Shown: positions 52,554 to 61,487, counted from the first letter of the stretch. The stretch is 64,000 bases of DNA from JBMNTP01 sp050945795 (GCA_050945795.1 JBMNTP010000002.1:62001-126000), one strand, 5' to 3'. The notes: a model not told the origin generated them from the letters alone. A program made the numbers and translations.

Positions 52554-52580
52554 AAAAAAAATTCGCAGGGATTCCCTGCG
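52554..52580 (-). terminator. Terminator hairpin in the purA leader
   Basis: On the minus strand CGCAGGG-AAT-CCCTGCG (52580-52564), then AA and eight T. It lies about 10 nt after the predicted purA transcription start and about 10 nt before the purA SD. It also sits 40 nt after the QueG-like stop, so it may serve as terminator for that gene and as attenuator for purA. Confidence 0.75.
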
Positions 52581-52594
52581 ATGCATCCTATCAT

Positions 52595-52623
52595 AGTATA
52601 GCATTAAGCACAATTAGCGTCAA
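52595..52623 (-). promoter_or_regulatory. Promoter of purA
   Basis: Minus strand TTGACG (52623-52618), 17-nt spacer, TATACT (52600-52595). The -35 element overlaps the stop codon of the QueG-like gene. Confidence 0.7.
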
Positions 52624-53528
52624 TGACCTGATTTACCCTTAGCCCCGAGCCTCTCCTTAGCCCATGAAGCCTGAAAGGCAACGGCGGCGTCATTATCTAA
52701 CGTCAGCCGCCCTATATCGGCAAGAGCAGCGCTATGTCCGTTATTCGCGGCGCATACCGCTCCTTGCGACAGCAGCCGCCTTCTTCCCGCCATATTCCGG
52801 CCTATAAAGCGCCTAAGCGTCTTACTCGCTTCTCCACTTAAAAGAGAGGAATAACAAAACATATTCGCCTCATCCTTGTCCGGCAATCCGATATGCTCCT
52901 TATTTAGCGGGCAAACTTGCTGACAAATATCACAGCCCAGTATTTTCGCCATTTTATCACGCGCCGCTCCGTCAAAAAACGGATTATTCATAGCCGCGCG
53001 TATACAGTTATTTATATCCGCCCCATCACCCAATGCGCCGACAGGACAACTTTTTACGCATCTACCGCAGCCGGCACACAGTTTCTTACCTTCGTATTCT
53101 AAAGGCCCGCACGCATCGGTTACAATCGAACTTATGCTAAACAGCGAGCCTATGCCCTCCATATAAGCCAGAGTATTAAGCCCTATATCGGCACCCGCTC
53201 TTTGCAACGCTGCTTTTTGAGGTATTGCGCCGCTTGAAACGGCGTCAAAACCGGCATCTCTTATATATTGCGCTAGCCCCGCCGCGCCATGGTATCCGGC
53301 ATTTGAGCTGAAATAATACGGGGAATACGGAGCTACGCCATCGGGATAAAAGGCGTATAGCCGGTATCTTTTTATAAGCAGTATAACGCAGCGCGTGCCT
53401 AACAGAACATCCTCGGGATTTTTTAAGCCGGAATCGCCAATATCAAAGCCTTCTTTGCTTACAAAAAACACGCCGTCAAATCCTAGCTCTTGCGCCTTTT
53501 CTTCTATGCTCAGCTTTATTCCGTCCAA
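52620..53528 (-). CDS. QueG-like Fe-S protein (epoxyqueuosine reductase family)
   Basis: 302 residues. Two 4Fe-4S motifs, CAGCGRCVKSCPVG near 152-165 and CDICQQVCPLNKE near 196-208, in the order and spacing of QueG, followed by helical repeat-like sequence. The N-terminal DUF1730-like part is shorter and diverged (true QueG is about 360-380 residues). It could complete queuosine in tRNA or be a related cobalamin-dependent reductase. No other que gene is in the window, so no symbol is given. Confidence 0.75.
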   Translation of the reverse strand: MDGIKLSIEEKAQELGFDGVFFVSKEGFDIGDSGLKNPEDVLLGTRCVILLIKRYRLYAFYPDGVAPYSPYYFSSNAGYHGAAGLAQYIRDAGFDAVSSGAIPQKAALQRAGADIGLNTLAYMEGIGSLFSISSIVTDACGPLEYEGKKLCAGCGRCVKSCPVGALGDGADINNCIRAAMNNPFFDGAARDKMAKILGCDICQQVCPLNKEHIGLPDKDEANMFCYSSLLSGEASKTLRRFIGRNMAGRRRLLSQGAVCAANNGHSAALADIGRLTLDNDAAVAFQASWAKERLGAKGKSGH

Positions 53529-53601
53529 ATCGTACTCCCGCCTTTTACGCTATTATTTTAATGGAGCGTCGCATATATTATGGCTAATATATACATATAT
53601 A

Positions 53602-53610
53602 TGCTATAAT
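53602..53610 (+). promoter_or_regulatory. Extended -10 of the small lipoprotein gene
   Basis: TGCTATAAT, an extended -10 (TG-N-TATAAT), 32 nt before the start codon. No convincing -35. Confidence 0.4.
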
Positions 53611-53641
53611 CCGATTATACAGTTTATCGGAGGTATAAGCC

Positions 53642-54064
53642 ATGCGCAAATTCACCGCGTATTTTTCAGTGATAATCTGCCTTATTATTGCGCTTACCGG
53701 ATGCTCAACACCCATGGAAATATCCACTCCCGCCGGCAATTTTTCGTTATCGCAAATTTCTTATTCCGACTCCTTTGCCGGTGTAACCGCCCCTGAAGGC
53801 AGAGTGGTAATGAACCTCGCGCTAACAAGCGATATGCCGGAAGGCGAACTCCTTGACAAAGCGCGCCCTTATTTTAAACCCACCGACGGCAGCGAAGCGG
53901 CAATGGTCGGCGCCGGCTCCGCTATATTTGAATGCGAAGGAGTAGCTCTGTATTCTTCGCTAAAAGGCATTGAATGCTCGCTCGTATTTGTCGTTCCCGA
54001 TGATATGAAATCGCAGACCGTTTATGTAAAATTCCCCGGTATAGAAGCTTTCCCCGCAAAATGA
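53642..54064 (+). CDS. Small lipoprotein of unknown function
   Basis: 140 residues. Signal peptide with the lipobox LTGC (Cys at residue 21), then a beta-rich domain of about 115 residues (ISYSDSFAGVTAPEGRVVMN, ECSLVFVVPDDM) that resembles small DUF4352-like immunoglobulin domains, though I would not assign it firmly. SD GGAGG lies 8 nt before the ATG. It is a single-gene unit ending at a bidirectional terminator that it shares with rho. Confidence 0.65.
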   Translation: MRKFTAYFSVIICLIIALTGCSTPMEISTPAGNFSLSQISYSDSFAGVTAPEGRVVMNLALTSDMPEGELLDKARPYFKPTDGSEAAMVGAGSAIFECEGVALYSSLKGIECSLVFVVPDDMKSQTVYVKFPGIEAFPAK

Positions 54065-54079
54065 TGCAAACCTAAACGC

Positions 54080-54102
54080 AAAGCCGCCTTAAGGCGGCTT
54101 TT
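54080..54102. terminator. Bidirectional terminator of the lipoprotein gene and rho
   Basis: AAAGCCGCC-TTAA-GGCGGCTTT, a perfect 9-bp stem with short A and T runs, between convergent genes. Confidence 0.8.
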
Positions 54103-54136
54103 ATATATGCGTATTTATTTTTTTCTTATCTGCGGC

Positions 54137-55879
54137 TTAGTTATACCTGTCGCCGCCCCTTATCGCGTATCCCTCGCGCTCCCATATCCTAAGCCACTCT
54201 TGAAGACGGTTTAAGAATTCCTCGTTGTCTTCGGTCTTTACAAGCATTGAAAGCAGCTGCTCGGTAACATCTGCGGTATTGCCGCTTGACATCAGACGGC
54301 GTATTGTCAATATACCCTCGAGCTCCTTCTGCGAAAGCAGCAGCTCCTCGCGCCGAGTTCCGCTTTTGTTTATGTCTATTGCCGGGAAAATACGTTTCTC
54401 GCTCAGCTTTCTGTCGAGATGTATTTCCATATTTCCGGTGCCCTTGAATTCCTCAAATATTATCTCATCCATACGGCTTCCGGTCTCAATAAGCGCGGTT
54501 GCTATTATTGTAAGGCTGCCGCCCTCCTCAATTTTCCTAGCACTGCCGAAAAACCTCTTTGGCTTATGCAGCGCGCCGGGATCAAGTCCTCCCGACAGCG
54601 TTCTTCCGGTGGGAGGTATTGTAAGGTTGTAGGCGCGGGCCAGTCTTGTTATAGAGTCTAGCAGCACTACAACATCTTTACCATGCTCAACCAAACGCTG
54701 AGCGCGCTCTAAAACCATCTCGGCTACGCGGGTATGATGCTCGGGCAGCTCGTCAAATGTTGAATAAATAACCTCGCCCTTTATAGAGCGCTTCATATCG
54801 GTAACTTCTTCCGGCCGCTCATCTATCAATAGCACTATAAGCTCAACATCCGGATAATTTATGGAAATGCAGTTGGCAATCTTCTTTAAAAGAATTGTTT
54901 TACCCGCTTTTGGCGGCGCTACTATCATTCCCCTTTGCCCTTTTCCTATAGGGGCTATAAGGTCAATTATCCTTGTCGCCAGGTCACGCGAAAACTGCTT
55001 GCTTTCAAGCGTCAGTCTTTCGTCGGGGTATATAGGCGTAAGCTCGTCAAAAGGCCGCCTTCTCTGCGCATTTTCAACATCCTCGCCGTTTATGGCAAGT
55101 ATGTAAAGCAGCGCGAGAAACTTTTCTCCGTCTTTTGACGGTCGGGTTTTTCCGGTTATAAGGTCTCCGGTTCTAAGGTTAAAGCGCCTTATCTGCGCTA
55201 TGCTGACATAAACGTCTTTATTGCCGGGCAGGTAGTTTTCGCTTCTTAAAAAGCCGTATCCGTCCGGCATTACCTCAAGCACGCCCTCACAATCGCCGCA
55301 ATCGCCTCCCGATAACAGCTCGGGTATGGCGGGATTCGATGTGCCGTATTCCTTATTATAGTATCCTTCGCCGCGCCGCTGCGGGTATTGCTGGCGCTGA
55401 TCATCGCCTCTTTGTTGATATTGCTGCCGTTGATCGTCACCGCGCTGCTGATATGATTGCCTCTGATCGTCGCCGCGCTGTTGATATGACGGGCGTTGGT
55501 CATCGCCCCTTTGTTGGTACTGCATAGGCCGGCGGCGCATCTGGCTGCCGTAGCTCGGGCCCGGCTGCCGATTATAATACCCGCCGCCTTCTCTTTCCTG
55601 CTGCCTTGCCCTTGGCGCCGGTCTTTCGGTTTCTCTCGGCGCTGCGGTTGATTGTTCGCTCTGTTCTTGAGCCGCGTCATTTGTATCGTCGGGCGGAGCC
55701 TCTTTTATAGTCGCCTGCTTTGACTCTTCCTCATCGGCAATGGCATTAACCCCGCTTCTTTCTATCAAAAGCTGGGCAAGTTCACCTTTTCGATACTTTG
55801 TAATAGACTTAATGCCTGCGCTTTTCGCCATTTCGCGAAGCGCTTTAAGGCTCATTCCAGACAGTTCTGATGGATCCAT
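54137..55879 (-). CDS. rho: Transcription termination factor Rho with disordered repeat insert
   Basis: Hexameric RNA helicase that ends transcription. 580 residues, against about 420 for E. coli Rho. Residues 1-45 are the Rho N-terminal helical domain; about 46-190 are a Gln/Arg/Asp/Gly-rich disordered insert with four 11-residue repeats YQQRGDDQRxx at 121-164; about 195-265 the RNA-binding cold-shock fold (GVLEVMPDGYGFLR); then the ATPase with Walker A APPKAGKT at 321-328 and Walker B VVVLLDS at 403-409. The start ATG has GGGGTG upstream. The promoter at 56063-56091 leaves a leader of about 175 nt, where autoregulation would act. Confidence 0.94.
   Translation of the reverse strand: MDPSELSGMSLKALREMAKSAGIKSITKYRKGELAQLLIERSGVNAIADEEESKQATIKEAPPDDTNDAAQEQSEQSTAAPRETERPAPRARQQEREGGGYYNRQPGPSYGSQMRRRPMQYQQRGDDQRPSYQQRGDDQRQSYQQRGDDQRQQYQQRGDDQRQQYPQRRGEGYYNKEYGTSNPAIPELLSGGDCGDCEGVLEVMPDGYGFLRSENYLPGNKDVYVSIAQIRRFNLRTGDLITGKTRPSKDGEKFLALLYILAINGEDVENAQRRRPFDELTPIYPDERLTLESKQFSRDLATRIIDLIAPIGKGQRGMIVAPPKAGKTILLKKIANCISINYPDVELIVLLIDERPEEVTDMKRSIKGEVIYSTFDELPEHHTRVAEMVLERAQRLVEHGKDVVVLLDSITRLARAYNLTIPPTGRTLSGGLDPGALHKPKRFFGSARKIEEGGSLTIIATALIETGSRMDEIIFEEFKGTGNMEIHLDRKLSEKRIFPAIDINKSGTRREELLLSQKELEGILTIRRLMSSGNTADVTEQLLSMLVKTEDNEEFLNRLQEWLRIWEREGYAIRGGDRYN
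55388..55519 (-). repeat. 33-bp in-frame repeat inside rho
   Basis: Four copies of a 33-bp unit coding 11 residues each (YQQRGDDQRPS, then QS, QQ and QQ endings), plus a partial fifth (YPQRRG). Such in-frame repeats can change copy number without breaking the gene. Confidence 0.85.
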
Positions 55880-56062
55880 GTTGTGTATTCACCCCACTGC
55901 AAAAATATATATTTATAAAAAATGACTGCAACGTAAAAATAAGAAACGTTTAAAACCCCTATTATCGAGAACAATTCGATTGTTACCATTTATTGATGGA
56001 AATAAACAGGAAAACAACTGATATTCGTACAGACATGGAGATCACGGTACTTATTGATTTAT

Positions 56063-56091
56063 AATATATCGCAGCAATAGTACTATGTCAA
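56063..56091 (-). promoter_or_regulatory. Promoter of rho
   Basis: Minus strand TTGACA (56091-56086), 17-nt spacer, TATATT (56068-56063). The gene-free stretch 55880-56308 holds this promoter, the rho leader and the promoter of the next lipoprotein gene; nothing else is seen. Confidence 0.72.
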
Positions 56092-56271
56092 GCAAAAAGG
56101 CCTGTCACCGCCGCAAAATAAGCCCCGCGAAAAATGCCACAAACCGCCGCTTTCTGATATAATAACCTCACGCCGCAAATGAGCGCAAAGCGTCCGGCGG
56201 CCTGAAACATAAACCCTTTTGCTATGAGCAAGCAGTCGCCACGCGCCGGAGTCGGCCGCGCCTATGCTCTA

Positions 56272-56280
56272 TGGTATAAT
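56272..56280 (+). promoter_or_regulatory. Extended -10 of the 193-aa lipoprotein gene
   Basis: TGGTATAAT (TG-N-TATAAT), 28 nt upstream of the start codon, without a recognisable -35. Confidence 0.45.
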
Positions 56281-56308
56281 AACCAAAGAGAAATTACGAG
56301 GTAATTAC

Positions 56309-56890
56309 ATGCTTTTAAAGAGAATCCTTTCCTTAATATGTGCGTTTATTCTGGCGGCGGCGCTCTCGGGCTGTGCTGGCGATTCATCCGTATCAGCCAC
56401 TCCCACTCCTTCGCCCGGCCCGACGCCTAACCTTAGCGGCCTTACTTATTATCAAAAGTATGAGCTTATGGAGTCACGCCAAGCAACTGTCTCCTCCTTT
56501 CTAAGCTACGCCTCATCTAACACCGATGTCGCCATGGCTTTTATATCGCTTATGACGGGGCAGTTCGATCTGGCCTCGCAAATGGTTTCAGAGCAAAGCG
56601 CGGATATATTGTCGCTTAGATACCTCGTCGCCAATCCCTGCGGCTCCAGCGAAGCCGACCTGCTTATAGGCGGCATTTATGAGCATCCCGAAGTATACAT
56701 GCTTACCGTTGAAAGCATCGAGTCGGGCAGCTCGTATGCCGTAGGTGTCGCGGGCAAGCGTGTCGTAGCTTATTTTCCGCTGTACATAACCGGCGTATCC
56801 GAGGAAATAGAGCAAATGCGACAACAGTTCAGTAAATACCTCACCGAACCGGAGTCAACGCCGCTGCCCGGAGATACCGACGAAGATTAA
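56309..56890 (+). CDS. Lipoprotein of unknown function (193 aa)
   Basis: Signal peptide with the lipobox LSGC (Cys at 22), a Pro/Ser/Thr-rich linker (about 30-42) and a mostly helical-looking domain (about 45-185) with GLTYYQKYELMESRQ and GGIYEHPEVYMLTVESIESG. No known family recognised. GAGG lies 7 nt before the ATG at 56309; the frame is open upstream from 56264 but across the -10 element. The next gene has its own promoter. Confidence 0.7.
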   Translation: MLLKRILSLICAFILAAALSGCAGDSSVSATPTPSPGPTPNLSGLTYYQKYELMESRQATVSSFLSYASSNTDVAMAFISLMTGQFDLASQMVSEQSADILSLRYLVANPCGSSEADLLIGGIYEHPEVYMLTVESIESGSSYAVGVAGKRVVAYFPLYITGVSEEIEQMRQQFSKYLTEPESTPLPGDTDED

Positions 56891-56913
56891 TTCTTTATTG
56901 AGCATATTTATAT

Positions 56914-56942
56914 TTGAACCCGCGCTTTAGTGCGTATATAAT
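56914..56942 (+). promoter_or_regulatory. Promoter of the GerMN lipoprotein gene
   Basis: TTGAAC (56914-56919), 17-nt spacer, TATAAT (56937-56942), 50 nt before the start codon. Confidence 0.65.
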
Positions 56943-56992
56943 CGTCTTACTCAAATAAAATGCGGCAATTGCCCGCAGACGGAGGTTTGTAA

Positions 56993-58093
56993 ATGAAAAA
57001 ATCAGCCGCCATAATATCGGCTTTATTGGTGTTGTTGCTGCTTGTATCATGCGGCGATAAAAAACCCGACGATCAAGGACCTTTTGACTCGCCCTCCGCC
57101 GACGCAACCCCCGTACTAATTACTCCTTCACCCGACGCTTCGCCCTCGCCCGACGCCGCGCCCGGCTCGGCGGGAGATTATCTGCCTTTTAACGGCAATG
57201 TAAAATATACCTATGAAGGCACCGGCAACGAATATGCGTCTTATACCGTATTTATAGACTATATTGACGGCAACCGCATGCAAACACGCACAAATAACGG
57301 CGGCAGCGAAATAGTACGGGTGTTAGAGCGTGGCGATGACAGCGTAAGCGTTGTATATACCCGCCCTGAGTTTTATGCCCGCGAAAACTTTTTAGCGCAG
57401 CAGGGCGAGCCGAATGCGCTTATTAAAGAGCCGCTTGAGGTTGGAACCTCATGGCAGGTAAAAAACGGTACGCGCGAAATAACATCTACAAACGCCGCTA
57501 TCGAAGTGCCAGCCGGCAGTTTTAACGCCATAGAGATAACCGAAACCACCGATACCGGGGTTACCGTTGAGTATTACGCCAAGGATACAGGGCTTGTTAA
57601 GTCGGTTTATAATCCCGGTGCTAACGAGGTTGTTTCAGAGCTTAAATCAATTGAAGAGGGTATATCGCTAACGCAGACCGTCCGCTTCTACTATATAGGC
57701 GAGGATGCCGACAAGCTTTATTACACCGACAAAGAAGTATCCTTCTCAACAAACGATATTACAAAATCAGTGCTTGAAAAGGCTTATAAAGAAGTGCCGT
57801 CCGGTGTAGGACGCGCGTTGCCGGCATCCGCGGCTATAAAAAGCCTTTATCTAAATCAAGACGGTGCGGTATATATCGATTTTACTTCCGGCCTTATAAA
57901 AGATATGAATGCGGGAGCAGGTGCCGAGGCGCTTATACTGCGCGGCATAGCCAATACATTTGCCGGATATTACTCAACTGAACGCGTATATCTTACCGTT
58001 GAAGGAGAGCCGTATTCCTCCGGCCATATAGAAATGAAAAAGGGAGAATTCATAAAGGCCGATACCTCCGGCATAGAGCGGCTTGGCAGCTAA
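56993..58093 (+). CDS. GerMN domain lipoprotein
   Basis: 366 residues. Signal peptide with lipobox LVSC (Cys at 20), a Pro/Ser/Asp linker (about 35-60), a middle beta domain (about 60-225) and a C-terminal GerMN domain (about 230-355: VRFYYIGEDADKLYYTDKEV, LNQDGAVYIDFTSGLI). GerMN domains occur in spore germination protein GerM and in many non-spore surface lipoproteins of Firmicutes. No other spore gene is in this window, so a role in sporulation is only a possibility. Confidence 0.85.
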   Translation: MKKSAAIISALLVLLLLVSCGDKKPDDQGPFDSPSADATPVLITPSPDASPSPDAAPGSAGDYLPFNGNVKYTYEGTGNEYASYTVFIDYIDGNRMQTRTNNGGSEIVRVLERGDDSVSVVYTRPEFYARENFLAQQGEPNALIKEPLEVGTSWQVKNGTREITSTNAAIEVPAGSFNAIEITETTDTGVTVEYYAKDTGLVKSVYNPGANEVVSELKSIEEGISLTQTVRFYYIGEDADKLYYTDKEVSFSTNDITKSVLEKAYKEVPSGVGRALPASAAIKSLYLNQDGAVYIDFTSGLIKDMNAGAGAEALILRGIANTFAGYYSTERVYLTVEGEPYSSGHIEMKKGEFIKADTSGIERLGS

Positions 58094-58147
58094 AGGCACC
58101 GCTCCAATGTCCCCGGCAATAACCTGATATTATATCGGGCAAAATTA

Positions 58148-58175
58148 TTGACAAAATGCGCCGGTATGGTATAAT
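58148..58175 (+). promoter_or_regulatory. Promoter of rpmE
   Basis: TTGACA (58148-58153), 16-nt spacer, TATAAT (58170-58175), with an extended TG (TGGTATAAT). Confidence 0.78.
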
Positions 58176-58215
58176 ATTTTTTGCGACTTCTTATGGATTG
58201 AAAGAGGTGATTCCT

Positions 58216-58413
58216 TTGAAAGAGAATATACATCCTAAGTACGGCGAAGCAACCGTGCGCTGCGCTTGCGGCGAAACCTTCACAACCGGTTCGGTTAAAA
58301 ACGAAATAAAAGTTGAAATTTGCAGCAAATGTCATCCTTTCTTCACCGGCAAGCAAAAGCTTGTTGATACAGGAGGCAGGGTAGACCGCTTCAAAAGAAG
58401 GTATGGCCTGTAA
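58216..58413 (+). CDS. rpmE: 50S ribosomal protein L31, zinc-binding type
   Basis: 65 residues: KENIHPKYGEATVRCACGETF at the start, the four zinc-binding cysteines in CAC and CSKCH, and the closing TGGRVDRFKRRYG. The TTG at 58216 has GAGGTG 6 nt upstream; the frame is open upstream but without homology. It keeps all zinc ligands, so it is the Zn-replete form. Confidence 0.93.
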   Translation: MKENIHPKYGEATVRCACGETFTTGSVKNEIKVEICSKCHPFFTGKQKLVDTGGRVDRFKRRYGL

Positions 58414-58425
58414 GAATATAAGCGG

Positions 58426-58462
58426 GCAGACGCAGATCGGGGTACGCCTTGGTCTGCTTTTT
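58426..58462 (+). terminator. Terminator after rpmE
   Basis: GCAGAC (58426-58431) and GTCTGC (58452-58457) close a larger hairpin, followed by five T. The SD of the next gene begins right after, so some readthrough into yqhQ is likely. Confidence 0.6.
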
Positions 58463-58482
58463 GTTAATAGGAGGCAATCGGC

Positions 58483-59496
58483 TTGAAAAAATGCACGATA
58501 GGCGGGCAGGCGGTGCTTGAAGGCGTTATGATGAAATCGCCCGACGCCATAGCCATAGCGGTAAGGACGACGAGCGGCGAAATAGCGCTGGATCGCCAAC
58601 CGTATACTCCCGCCTCAAAACGAAAGAAAATATACGGTCTGCCGTTTGTGCGCGGCGTTGTAAGCTTTATAGAGGCGCTGTCCATGGGCTTTGCCACGCT
58701 TACAAAAGCCGCGGATATGGGCGGATATGAAGACGAAGAACAGCAGCCGTCCAAATTCGATGAGTTTGTGGCTAAAAAAACAGGAAAAACATCGGAGCAG
58801 GTGATGATGTTTTTTGCCGTTATTTTAGCCGTAGCCATGGCGGTAGGGCTTTTTATACTGCTGCCTACCTTTTTGAGCGGACTTTTGCGCCGGCATATAG
58901 GCAGCGGCCTTGGCATGAACCTTATAGAAGGCGGCATAAGGCTGGGCATATTTATTGCCTATATAGTGCTTATATCGCTTATGAAGGACATCCGCCGCGT
59001 TTTTATGTATCACGGCGCCGAGCATAAAACAATAGCCTGCTATGAAAACGAGGATGAGCTTACCGTTGAAAACGCGCGCAAGCACAGCCGGCTTCATCCG
59101 CGCTGCGGCACATCGTTTATGCTTTTTGTGGTCGTAATAAGCATACTGCTTTTTACGCTTTTCGGCTGGAGCGAAAACTGGCTTATACGCGTTGTACTGC
59201 GGCTTATGCTCATGCCGGTTGTAGCCGCGATATCATACGAGCTTTTGCGGCTGTCCGGTAAATACGACAATATATTCACGCGCATAATGTCGGCACCCGG
59301 CATGGCGCTTCAGCGGCTTACGGCAAAAGAGCCGGATGACAGTATGCTTGAAGTGGCTATTGCCTCTTTTAACGCCGCACTTATGAGCACCGAAGAATAT
59401 GAGCAGGCGCAATCTGAAAAAGCGCAAAAAAGCAACGCCGATATCAATCAGAGCGAAACTGTGGCGGAGAGTGAGGCCTCTTTTGCAGGAGCATGA
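58483..59496 (+). CDS. yqhQ: DUF1385 (YqhQ) membrane protein
   Basis: 337 residues: IGGQAVLEGVMMKSPDAIAIA at the start, membrane helices near 105-125, 145-170, 210-230 and 240-260, and the conserved metal-site-like block YHGAEHKTIACYE near 180-192 and HPRCGTSFM. DUF1385 proteins are metal-binding membrane proteins of unknown function, almost always next to prmC/prfA in Firmicutes, as here. The start is TTG with AGGAGG 8 nt upstream. The 3' end overlaps prmC. Confidence 0.85.
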   Translation: MKKCTIGGQAVLEGVMMKSPDAIAIAVRTTSGEIALDRQPYTPASKRKKIYGLPFVRGVVSFIEALSMGFATLTKAADMGGYEDEEQQPSKFDEFVAKKTGKTSEQVMMFFAVILAVAMAVGLFILLPTFLSGLLRRHIGSGLGMNLIEGGIRLGIFIAYIVLISLMKDIRRVFMYHGAEHKTIACYENEDELTVENARKHSRLHPRCGTSFMLFVVVISILLFTLFGWSENWLIRVVLRLMLMPVVAAISYELLRLSGKYDNIFTRIMSAPGMALQRLTAKEPDDSMLEVAIASFNAALMSTEEYEQAQSEKAQKSNADINQSETVAESEASFAGA

Positions 59497-60343
59497 CACC
59501 CTCGCTATATCCGGCGAAGCGGCAATGTCGGCGGTGCGTTTTGTCGCTTCAAGGCTTAAACGGGCGGCTATATCAAACGCCGCCTCGGAGGCCAGGTGGA
59601 TAGTGGCTAAAATAATGCGGCTCAGCACTGCGGAGCTGCTTTTTTCCGAGAAGCCGGTAAGCCACGCCGAGGCTGTCGGCATATCGGCATTAGTTGAATG
59701 CAGGCTTAAAGGCGAGCCTTTGCAGTATATATTCGGCAGTCAGGAGTTTATGGGGCTGGAGTTTATTGTAGACAGTCGTGTACTTATCCCCCGCCCCGAT
59801 ACCGAAACACTAGCCGGCCGCGCCATATCGCATATACGCGGACGGGCTCTTAATGTGCTCGACCTTTGTACCGGTAGCGGATGTCTGGCGGTGGCTATAA
59901 AAAAGAATTGTCCCGCCTGCCGTGTAACCGCGGCCGATATAAGCGCCGACGCACTTGACGTATGCCATAAAAACGCCAAAAAGCACGCGGCGGATATAAC
60001 TATAATACAAAGCGACCTTTTTAGTGAGCTTAAAGGGCTGTGCTTTGACCTTATAGTTTCAAACCCTCCTTACATAAGATCCCGCGACATCCCAGAACTG
60101 CAACAGGAGGTGCGCCGTGAGCCGCTAACCGCCCTTGACGGCGGCAGCGACGGTATGGCGTTTTATCGCCGCATAGCATACGATGCCGCGGCTTATATAA
60201 CCCCAGGCGGCTATATAATGCTTGAGGTGGGCGAAGGGCAGGCTGAGGCGGTTGCGGATATGCTCCGGCCGGCATTTGATAATATTGAGTTTTCCCGCGA
60301 CCCCGGCGGTATATTAAGGGTGGTCGCGGCCGGACTGAGGTGA
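59483..60343 (+). CDS. prmC: Peptide chain release factor N5-glutamine methyltransferase
   Basis: Methylates the Gln of the GGQ motif of release factors. 286 residues from TTG 59483: substrate-helix domain (about 15-95), SAM-binding VLDLCTGSGCLAVAIK near 126-141 and the catalytic NPPY in SNPPYIRSRD near 207. The TTG is preferred because GTGAGG lies 6 nt upstream; the ATG at 59525 would be shorter by 14 residues without a good SD. It is followed at once by its substrate gene prfA. Confidence 0.88.
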   Translation: MQEHDTLAISGEAAMSAVRFVASRLKRAAISNAASEARWIVAKIMRLSTAELLFSEKPVSHAEAVGISALVECRLKGEPLQYIFGSQEFMGLEFIVDSRVLIPRPDTETLAGRAISHIRGRALNVLDLCTGSGCLAVAIKKNCPACRVTAADISADALDVCHKNAKKHAADITIIQSDLFSELKGLCFDLIVSNPPYIRSRDIPELQQEVRREPLTALDGGSDGMAFYRRIAYDAAAYITPGGYIMLEVGEGQAEAVADMLRPAFDNIEFSRDPGGILRVVAAGLR

Positions 60344-60345
60344 AT

Positions 60346-61395
60346 ATGTTCGACAAGCTTGAAAAACTTAAACAGCGTTATGATGAGATAAGCGCGCTTA
60401 TAGCTGACCCTGAAGTTATTTCAGATCAGAATAGGTATAAGACGCTTTTAAAAGAACACAGCGACCTTTCAGACGCCGCCACAGCGCACGATGAGTACAA
60501 TAGACTTAAAGAGGAGCTGACCTCTCTTGAGGAAATGCTTTCTGATCCCGAGCTTAAAGAACTGGCGGAAACCGAGATTGGAGATTTATCCGAGCAAATA
60601 AAGCTATGCGAGGACAATATACGGCGGATACTCACGCCTAAAGACCCTAACGACGCAAAAAATGTTATACTTGAGATACGCGCCGGCACCGGCGGCGATG
60701 AGGCTTCGCTTTTTGCGGCCAACCTCCTTCGCATGTACGGGCGCTACGCCGAAAGGCACCGGTTTAAAATAGAAACGCTTTCAAGCAACATCACCGAGCT
60801 TAACGGCGTTAAAGAAATAGCCGTATCTATACAGGGCAAAGGCGCTTATTCGCGGCTCAAATACGAAAGCGGCGTGCATCGCGTGCAGCGCGTACCCGAA
60901 ACAGAATCGCAAGGCCGCATACATACCAGCGCGGCTACGGTGGCGGTATTGCCGGAAGCCGAGGATGTGGATGTACAAATAAACCCCAACGACCTTAGAG
61001 TCGATGTGTTCCGCTCGGGGGGGCATGGCGGGCAAAGCGTAAACACCACCGACTCGGCGGTAAGAATAACGCATTTGCCTACCGGCCTTGTTGTAACGTG
61101 CCAAGACGAAAAATCGCAGCTAAAGAATAAGGAAAAGGCAATGCGCGTGCTTAAATCCAGGCTGCTCGACATGATGCAGTCGCAAAAGGAGCAGGAGTAC
61201 GCCGAACATCGGCGCAGCCAGATTGGCAGCGGCGATAGAAGTGAGCGCATACGCACATATAATTTCCCGCAAAACAGAGTCACCGACCACCGCATAGGGC
61301 TTACGCTTTATAAGCTCGATGCCTTTATAGACGGCGACCTTGACGAAATGATAGACGCTTTGACACTTGCAAGCGAGGAAGCGGCGCGCGAATAA
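60346..61395 (+). CDS. prfA: Peptide chain release factor 1
   Basis: Reads UAA and UAG stop codons. 349 residues with RSGGHGGQSVNTTDSAVRIT (GGQ near 226-228) and the PxT-type anticodon-like segment in the first domains (RVPETESQGRIHTSAATV). The ATG at 60346 has GAGG 5 nt upstream. It follows prmC by 2 nt, so the factor and its modifying enzyme are made together. Confidence 0.95.
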   Translation: MFDKLEKLKQRYDEISALIADPEVISDQNRYKTLLKEHSDLSDAATAHDEYNRLKEELTSLEEMLSDPELKELAETEIGDLSEQIKLCEDNIRRILTPKDPNDAKNVILEIRAGTGGDEASLFAANLLRMYGRYAERHRFKIETLSSNITELNGVKEIAVSIQGKGAYSRLKYESGVHRVQRVPETESQGRIHTSAATVAVLPEAEDVDVQINPNDLRVDVFRSGGHGGQSVNTTDSAVRITHLPTGLVVTCQDEKSQLKNKEKAMRVLKSRLLDMMQSQKEQEYAEHRRSQIGSGDRSERIRTYNFPQNRVTDHRIGLTLYKLDAFIDGDLDEMIDALTLASEEAARE

Positions 61396-61487
61396 CAGGG
61401 CGCGCCTTTCGCATATACTTTACCGCCGCCACAAAACCGTACTAAAAGCATAGCTTTATTTAACGGCGGGCGGCGGAGGAACAAATT

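Noticed and set aside
52537..52594. N-terminal extension of PurA in frame to 52594
   Set aside because: It would start inside the promoter, cross the leader hairpin, and the family N-terminus begins at the ATG with an SD at 52537.
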